Assembly: GCA_046497225.1 (NCBI GenBank)
Contig: JAWOGA010000075.1
Coordinates: 1 to 9,388 of the forward strand
DNA: 9,388 nucleotides
Reading direction: 5' to 3'
Origin: JAXHLG01 sp046497225
GTDB lineage: Bacteria; Patescibacteriota; Minisyncoccia; Moranbacterales; DUUL01
Shown here piece by piece: positions 4,958 through 9,388 of the stretch; the first letter of the stretch is position 1, and the number at the start of each line of letters is the position of its first letter. Both the position numbers and the translations under genes were made by a program. The notes below the pieces were generated by a model that was not told the origin of the DNA, did no database searches, and saw nothing but the letters and a program-made list of their open reading frames with translations.

Positions 4958-7744
4958 ATGAAAAAAAGTACAAGTTGGGGTTTAATTTCCGGTTTTTTGT
5001 TGCTGGTTTTAGGTTTGGTTGTTTTAAATCCGACCATTGCCGAAGAAAAAAAGCACAAAACCATTGCTTTTGATAAGCAATTAAAAACCAAGGAAGATTT
5101 TTCCAAGGGGAAGTTTAAAGACATTAAGCTCAAGGAGAAAAACAAGGGAGCGCAGTTGGAGGTGGAAAGCGGAGAAACCGGGGAGTACACCACTCCAGTA
5201 GTGGAGGCGCCTTTTAAGGCCACGCACTTGGGAGTGCATTGGAAATCCAAAAAGGGTCAAGAAGATTTTATTAGAGTACAGATTCGGACGGGCAACTCGA
5301 AAGATGCTTTGGGGGATTGGATGGAAGTGGAAACTATGGACGGGGAAGGAAAGAATGGAGAGAAAAGCGAAAAAGAATTTGCTCACCTTGCTAGTGTTGG
5401 AGAAAACAAGTTCGCTCAAGCTAAAGTGGTTTTTGAAGGCAACAACGAAAAGAGCTTGAAATTAAATCAATTTGAATTTACTTTCATAAATTCTAAACAA
5501 ACGGAAAAAGAAAGTAAAAAGTTTACTTTTGCTCCCCGTATTACTGCCGAAACCTTTGGTTTTAACAAAACCTCACCCCACGGTCAAGAAATAAATGTAA
5601 TCTCCAGAGAAGAATGGGGGGCGGATGAGTCTTACAGGGAAACTCCTAGCGGCGAAGAAGACTGGCCAAGGTCTTATCACGGAACTAGAAAAATCATTTT
5701 ACATCATACGGCTAATGCCGGTTCCAACGGCGTAACCAGTATTGATGATAATATGGACACTATGCGGTCTATGTATTACTATCATGCTGTAACCAGAGGA
5801 TGGGGAGATCTCGGTTATAACGCCGTGGTAGACGCGGCCGGCAATGTTTATGAGGGCAGATATGGGACTCCCGGAGAGGATTTCAAACGGACTAGCCCGA
5901 CCGCCGAAGATGTGATGGCGCTGGATGTAGAAGGAGCGCATGCCTCCAGCTACAATTCAGGAACTTTCGGAGTTTCGGCAATGGGAGATTTTACAGATTT
6001 TGATTTACCCGCCGCTCAAAAGGAAGGACTTGAGGATGTGATGGCTTATGTGGCTGACGAGAGAGGAATAAATGTTCAAGGGTATAGCGATTTTCTAAAT
6101 TATCAAGGAGAATGGCGGGAAAAACTAAACAATGTAATCGCTCATCGCGATGTGGCGCCCACAGCCTGCCCCGGCGATCATTTTTATGCTCAAATAACTG
6201 ACATGAAAACAAGCGTGGATAACCGAGCCGAGATGCCTCACAATTTAGATAATTTTTCGGCTACATTTGATGGGACGGACATTGAGGGTCAAGCGATAGG
6301 CTATGGGGATGTTTTAGTTGAATGGAGTGATTTTTCAGGGGCGGCCGGTTATGAATACGCTTTAGAGAAAGTGTTTGGCACTATTTACGACCCCCAGCCT
6401 TATGAGACGGCATGGATGAATAGTAATAACATTAAATCCACAACAGCCTCAGAAGCAACTATTGATACTTCTTTGCTTGATACCAACTCCCAGTATGCGC
6501 TCTATGTGAGAGCCGTTGATACTGCAGGAGCGCCAATTTCCACAGTAGAACATGTGAATTTCCAAACCGATGAACTCACTAAACCGGACACGGTTTCTCC
6601 GACAGTTTCCATCATTAATCCGGATGACGAATATAAAACCGAGGAGAGGGAGAGAATAGAAATCTATTCAGAAGCTTCGGATAATGTAAAAGTGGCAAAG
6701 ATGGAATTGTTTTTTAACGATAAACTGCTAGAGACTTGCGATAATACCACTAATTGCAGCGGAAAAGTTTTTATGTTCAAAGAAGAAGCAGGAGAGCATT
6801 TAGTTAAAGCAAAGGCTTACGACGAAGCCGGAAATACAGCAGACCACACGATCACTATCATCAAGCCCGGAGAAACAAGTGAAGAATCGGACGAGACTGC
6901 CCCGGAAATTTCTATCATCTCCCCATCCGAAGGCGATGAAGTTTCGGGAACTATTGAGATCAGCGCTGATGCGACGGATAATGTGGGAGTTGACAAGGTA
7001 GATTTTTTAGTTAATGATTCGATAATCAAAAGCGATAGCTCCTTGCCCTTTAGCGCTAGCTGGGATACAACCGGCATGGAAGACGGCCAAGCAACAATTT
7101 TTGCTAAGGCTTATGACGAAGCTGGAAACATTGGAACATCCGACAGTGTCAATGTGACTGTTGCCAATAATTCTGAACTCGACACGGAAGTTCCGACCGT
7201 GCCTAAAAATTTAAGCGCTCAAGCTGTTTCGGAGAGTCAAGTTGATCTTAACTGGGACAGCTCAACAGATAACACGGGAGTAGCTGGATACAATATTTAT
7301 AGAGATGGTTCGAAAGTAGCTTCATCTGAAGCAACTAATTTCAGCGACACGGGTTTGAGTCCTTCCACTAAGTATACCTACCAAGTTTCCGCTTACGACT
7401 CGGCCGAAAATGAATCAAATCTATCTGAAAGTGCTTATGCCACAACACCAGCCTCATCTTCCATTAATGAAGCTCCCGTGGTGACTATTAATTCTCCGAC
7501 CGACGGAGAGGAGCTTTTCGGGGTGGTTAAAATAAATGCAACCGCCGACGATCCGGATGGAACTGTGGAAAACATGAAGGTCTACGTTGACGGGAATTGG
7601 ATGGTAACCAAAGATAAAGACACGATTGAATACAATTTCAATACCAGAAAAGTTTCCCACGGAGAACATACCATTCAAGTAACAGCAGAAGACGAAAAGG
7701 GTGAAGTGGGTTCATCCCAGGTGAATTTTATTGGCGGAAAATAA
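4958..7744 (+). CDS. Secreted N-acetylmuramoyl-L-alanine amidase (PGRP/Amidase_2 fold) with Ig-like and fibronectin III-like domains
   Basis: This 928-residue exported enzyme is predicted to cut the bond between N-acetylmuramic acid and L-alanine in peptidoglycan. A signal peptide spans about 1-28 (hydrophobic 8-23, likely cleavage TIA|EE). A predicted beta-sandwich region (about 65-178) contains GEYTTPVVEAPF and resembles the N-terminal part of actinobacterial PGRP-type amidases. The catalytic domain lies at about 212-420. Its expected zinc ligands are H249 (IILHHTA), H396 (IAHRD) and C404 (ACPGD), with catalytic-site Y287 (LGYN) and T402, so the active site looks complete. A fibronectin-like segment follows (about 430-537), then Ig-like domains (548-636, 648-736), a fibronectin III domain (746-830) and a last Ig-like domain (839-926). 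C594 and C600 could form a disulfide. There is no C-terminal anchor. No Shine-Dalgarno sequence precedes the ATG. Confidence 0.93.
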   Translation: MKKSTSWGLISGFLLLVLGLVVLNPTIAEEKKHKTIAFDKQLKTKEDFSKGKFKDIKLKEKNKGAQLEVESGETGEYTTPVVEAPFKATHLGVHWKSKKGQEDFIRVQIRTGNSKDALGDWMEVETMDGEGKNGEKSEKEFAHLASVGENKFAQAKVVFEGNNEKSLKLNQFEFTFINSKQTEKESKKFTFAPRITAETFGFNKTSPHGQEINVISREEWGADESYRETPSGEEDWPRSYHGTRKIILHHTANAGSNGVTSIDDNMDTMRSMYYYHAVTRGWGDLGYNAVVDAAGNVYEGRYGTPGEDFKRTSPTAEDVMALDVEGAHASSYNSGTFGVSAMGDFTDFDLPAAQKEGLEDVMAYVADERGINVQGYSDFLNYQGEWREKLNNVIAHRDVAPTACPGDHFYAQITDMKTSVDNRAEMPHNLDNFSATFDGTDIEGQAIGYGDVLVEWSDFSGAAGYEYALEKVFGTIYDPQPYETAWMNSNNIKSTTASEATIDTSLLDTNSQYALYVRAVDTAGAPISTVEHVNFQTDELTKPDTVSPTVSIINPDDEYKTEERERIEIYSEASDNVKVAKMELFFNDKLLETCDNTTNCSGKVFMFKEEAGEHLVKAKAYDEAGNTADHTITIIKPGETSEESDETAPEISIISPSEGDEVSGTIEISADATDNVGVDKVDFLVNDSIIKSDSSLPFSASWDTTGMEDGQATIFAKAYDEAGNIGTSDSVNVTVANNSELDTEVPTVPKNLSAQAVSESQVDLNWDSSTDNTGVAGYNIYRDGSKVASSEATNFSDTGLSPSTKYTYQVSAYDSAENESNLSESAYATTPASSSINEAPVVTINSPTDGEELFGVVKINATADDPDGTVENMKVYVDGNWMVTKDKDTIEYNFNTRKVSHGEHTIQVTAEDEKGEVGSSQVNFIGGK

Positions 7745-7819
7745 TTTACTTGAGGCTTTACAATTATTCTGAGGAAATATAAAGTGAGATAAAAGAGCGC
7801 TAGTTAAGTAAAGATTAAA

Positions 7820-7855
7820 AATAAGGCTGAAATTCAGTATCACTTCAGCCTTATT
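7820..7855. terminator. Perfect 12-bp inverted repeat, probable terminator after the amidase gene
   Basis: AATAAGGCTGAA (7820-7831) is repeated exactly in inverse at 7844-7855 around a 12-base loop. The outer A/T part can act as the A-tract and U-tract of a bidirectional terminator (TTATT on plus, TTATTTTT on minus). On plus the U-tract is short, so a role as a processing or regulatory hairpin just upstream of the next gene remains possible. The gap 7745-7882 holds nothing else that is clear. Confidence 0.65.
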
Positions 7856-7882
7856 GGAAAATATTTATTTAAAAATAAAATT

Positions 7883-8419
7883 ATGAAAAAAATAGCATTA
7901 CCGTTTTTGGTTGTCTTTGGTATTTTATCCGTTGCCTCGCTAGCCAGAGCCGATGTTTCAATACCTACTACAACTGAGGTTTATTTTGAAAAAAACGGGG
8001 CTCCCTTTAACAAAAAGGTTGATTTTACTGTTAAGGGATATGGGTACAGTTATCCAGCGGGATCCAAGGCGGAAAAGGAGCCGGGTAGTTATACGCCCGA
8101 AGTGGTCTATTCTTTTTCGGCCAGTTATGAAAAATACGGAGATACTATTGAGGAAGATTATTACAAAAATTACAGGCATATAGACTACTATGAGCTGGAA
8201 GGGGAAACAAAAGACGGCAAGAAATTTACGGTTGAAGATATTCAAAAAATGCCTACGGAGTGCGAAGAAGATGGCTGGAAAGAAAGAAATTGCCGATTAG
8301 AGGTTGATCTTGATAAAGCCAATTGGCAGCAAGGAGGCGGGGATCAACAAAAACAACAAAAAAGCTTCTGGAGCAAAATAACATGCTTTTTCATGAGATT
8401 AATTGGTAAAAGCTGTTAA
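7883..8419 (+). CDS. Secreted protein of unknown function with a Cys-containing C-terminal tail
   Basis: I do not recognise a family for this 178-residue protein. It starts with a clear signal peptide (MKK, hydrophobic 4-20, likely cleavage ARA|DV after residue 23), so it is exported. The mature part (24-148) is rich in Tyr, Lys and Glu with alternating patterns that suggest beta-strands, and holds C127 and C137. A Gly/Gln/Lys-rich linker (149-160) leads to a short amphipathic or hydrophobic tail, SFWSKITCFF then MRLIGKSC, with C168 and the terminal C178. That tail could be a membrane-interacting or anchoring element; this is inference. The ATG has an A-rich leader and no Shine-Dalgarno sequence. 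The next gene begins one base after the stop, so the two are probably translated together. Confidence 0.85.
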   Translation: MKKIALPFLVVFGILSVASLARADVSIPTTTEVYFEKNGAPFNKKVDFTVKGYGYSYPAGSKAEKEPGSYTPEVVYSFSASYEKYGDTIEEDYYKNYRHIDYYELEGETKDGKKFTVEDIQKMPTECEEDGWKERNCRLEVDLDKANWQQGGGDQQKQQKSFWSKITCFFMRLIGKSC

Positions 8420-8420
8420 A

Positions 8421-8765
8421 ATGCTTTATGAAACAAAATTTTTAATCTCGCTTTTTACCACTTTGGCGATTGAGCTTCCGGTTCTATTGTTTCTTTCGCG
8501 TCTTTTTTTCAAAAGAAGAGAAATGGCCTGGGAAAAGGTTTTCTTTGCCGGAATCATTGCTTCATCTTTAACCTTGCCTTATCTCTGGTTTATTTTTCCC
8601 GCTTATATTCCTTTAAACTACCAACTCTTCCTTGGGGAAGCGCTGGTGGTGATCATTGAGGCTGTTATTTACTTTTATTTATTGAAAATTAAGGCCGGCA
8701 AGGCTTTATCAATCTCCTTTACTTGCAATGCCGCTTCTTTTTTGATGGGCTTAATCTTGTTTTAA
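8421..8765 (+). CDS. Small integral membrane protein with four predicted helices, unknown function
   Basis: This 114-residue protein is strongly hydrophobic. Its predicted membrane segments are at about 8-30, 39-60, 69-90 and 94-114, with a basic loop (KRRE, 31-34) between the first two. Acidic residues sit within or near helices (E18, E73, E80). I recognise no family. The ATG at 8421 lies one base after the upstream TAA (TAA-A-ATG), typical of translational coupling. An in-frame TTG at 8403 would add six residues and overlap the neighbour by 17 bases; I prefer the ATG. The pairing with an exported protein suggests a joint envelope function, for example anchoring or export of the partner, but nothing in the sequence proves it. 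No plus-strand terminator with a U-tract follows. Confidence 0.8.
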   Translation: MLYETKFLISLFTTLAIELPVLLFLSRLFFKRREMAWEKVFFAGIIASSLTLPYLWFIFPAYIPLNYQLFLGEALVVIIEAVIYFYLLKIKAGKALSISFTCNAASFLMGLILF

Positions 8766-8792
8766 AGCCGGTTTTTGGGGAATATTTTTTAC

Positions 8793-8818
8793 AAAAAAAG
8801 AGCCTCGGTTGAGGCTCT
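8793..8818 (-). terminator. Intrinsic terminator of the minus-strand gene
   Basis: Read on minus, an 8-bp perfect stem, AGAGCCTC (8818-8811) with GAGGCTCT (8806-8799), closes a 4-base loop (AACC) and is followed by seven T (8799-8793). The minus-strand stop codon ends at 8842, 23 bases away. On plus the hairpin has no U-tract, so it serves the minus gene. Confidence 0.88.
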
Positions 8819-8841
8819 GGAGATGATTGTTATCAAATAGT

Positions 8842-9270
8842 TTATCGCGAAAGCCGTTTGCATCTTACTTGTACAGCTTTGTCACACTTCTCCAACTCGG
8901 AAATGTATGATTTAGGTTCAACCTTAAAATTTTGCAGAACATACTCGAATTTTATTTGATAGCCAAGTGATCTTAAATAATTTACATAACTAAATTGGAG
9001 ACCGTAAGCCTCCGTTAAGCCCGTAATTAGCATAAAAAACCGCTTATTGTTAGTTACATTTCTAAGATCAACCGGCTCCTTGTGATCGTTGGTTTTGTTT
9101 ACTAAATAGGACAAGATCCACTTTATGTGGATTACGCCATTTTTCTCAAAAACACAATGGAAGATATCGAATTCCCCCATATATCCGGTTTTCTCTAAGA
9201 TTGACACTACTTGGCTTCGCGCCCAATCTGAAACAGTTTCTGAAAACTTAATTGTTTTTAAAGAACTCAT
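8842..9270 (-). CDS. Hypothetical protein of 142 residues, unrecognised, with its own strong expression signals
   Basis: I recognise no family. The protein has no signal peptide or membrane helix, so it is predicted cytoplasmic. It appears mixed alpha/beta: a helix at about 11-28 (ETVSDWARSQVVSILEK), strands near 34-56, a helix-rich segment (77-102, RFFMLITGL to YVNYLRSLGY), a strand (104-112), and a basic end with C129 and C137 (VRCKRLSR). The start is secure: ATG at 9270 is preceded by AAAGGAGG with a 6-base spacing, and a near-consensus promoter lies upstream. A terminator follows the stop. It is a single-gene unit convergent with the membrane-protein gene. Every plus-strand gene here lacks a Shine-Dalgarno sequence, so this gene's signals are unlike its neighbours'. 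That may mean recent acquisition or simply high expression; I cannot tell which. Confidence 0.82.
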   Translation of the reverse strand: MSSLKTIKFSETVSDWARSQVVSILEKTGYMGEFDIFHCVFEKNGVIHIKWILSYLVNKTNDHKEPVDLRNVTNNKRFFMLITGLTEAYGLQFSYVNYLRSLGYQIKFEYVLQNFKVEPKSYISELEKCDKAVQVRCKRLSR

Positions 9271-9276
9271 TTGCTT

Positions 9277-9284
9277 CCTCCTTT
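9277..9284 (-). promoter_or_regulatory. Strong Shine-Dalgarno sequence of the minus-strand gene
   Basis: On minus, AAAGGAGG ends 6 bases before the ATG at 9270. It fixes the start codon and is the only clear ribosome binding site in the window. Confidence 0.88.
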
Positions 9285-9314
9285 GATTACAATATCATTA
9301 TTAAACCAGTCATC

Positions 9315-9343
9315 ATTTTAGCACTTTTGTCAAATTTAGTCAA
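9315..9343 (-). promoter_or_regulatory. Near-consensus sigma70 promoter of the minus-strand gene
   Basis: On minus, the -35 TTGACT (9343-9338) and the -10 TAAAAT (9320-9315) are separated by exactly 17 bases. TGC directly before the -10 gives an extended -10 element. A second TTGACA lies inside the spacer. The predicted transcript starts near 9308, giving a leader of about 38 bases that carries the Shine-Dalgarno sequence. Confidence 0.8.
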
Positions 9344-9388
9344 GAATACTTTTTTCCAATCCTCTCCAATCATCGGTTATTTAACTTT

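Noticed and set aside
5699..6212. Minus-strand frames opposite the amidase catalytic domain
   Set aside because: The plus strand encodes a fully conserved catalytic domain there. The opposite frames show no family resemblance or ribosome site.
7953..8245. Frames on both strands inside the secreted-protein gene
   Set aside because: They are shadows of a gene with a clear signal peptide and coupled downstream partner, and neither has domain features or a start signal.
8403..8405. TTG as the start of the membrane protein
   Set aside because: It would overlap the upstream gene by 17 bases and add only six residues. The ATG at 8421, one base after the stop, is the simpler choice.
9317..9325. TTAGCACTT resembling half of a CIRCE heat-shock operator
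   Set aside because: The second half-site is absent at the required spacing. The bases are explained by the -10 box and its extended TG element.
9287..9373. Minus-strand 28-codon frame (begins MIGEDWKKVF) upstream of the orphan gene
   Set aside because: It overlaps a near-consensus promoter in full, and transcription from that promoter would start inside the frame. Most likely a chance reading frame.

Overview
The window looks like a chromosomal segment of a low-GC bacterium, most likely from the Candidate Phyla Radiation (Patescibacteria, Parcubacteria-like). This is an inference. It rests on compact, A+T-rich, tightly packed genes, A-rich leaders without Shine-Dalgarno sequences before all five plus-strand starts, a shortened UvrA, short unrecognised secreted and membrane proteins, and heptameric low-complexity repeats between genes. 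All genes read through with the standard code. The stops used are TAA and TAG, and nothing suggests UGA recoding. I see no rRNA, tRNA, CRISPR array, transposase or phage gene.

Layout. Positions 1-1143 hold the C-terminal part of uvrB, cut by the left edge. A 145-bp gap follows, with an inverted pair of 7-bp-periodic repeat arrays, and then complete uvrA (1289-3874). A second, shorter 7-bp array overlaps the uvrA stop codon. The gap 3875-4114 may hold a 43-codon minus-strand ORF (3928-4059), which is doubtful. A small ferritin-like/rubrerythrin-like protein (4115-4576) ends inside its own intrinsic terminator. About 370 bp of very A+T-rich non-coding DNA with promoter-like signals leads into a 928-residue secreted zinc amidase of the PGRP/Amidase_2 fold carrying Ig-like and fibronectin III-like domains (4958-7744). 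A perfect 12-bp inverted repeat separates it from a two-gene unit: a secreted Cys-containing protein (7883-8419) and a four-helix membrane protein (8421-8765) that begins one base after its partner's stop codon. On the minus strand, an unrecognised 142-residue protein (8842-9270) has its own strong promoter, a strong Shine-Dalgarno sequence and a clean terminator.

How the parts work together. UvrB and UvrA are the damage-recognition half of nucleotide excision repair. The ferritin-like protein may serve in peroxide or iron handling. The amidase and the secreted/membrane pair belong to the cell envelope. In an episymbiotic lineage these could act on the cell's own wall, on a host, or in adhesion, and the sequence does not decide which. 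The points most worth a second look are the UvrA that lacks the usual insertion domain and has an altered first zinc module, the heptad repeat arrays flanking uvrA, the multidomain amidase, the coupled secreted/membrane pair, and the minus-strand orphan whose expression signals differ from every neighbour.
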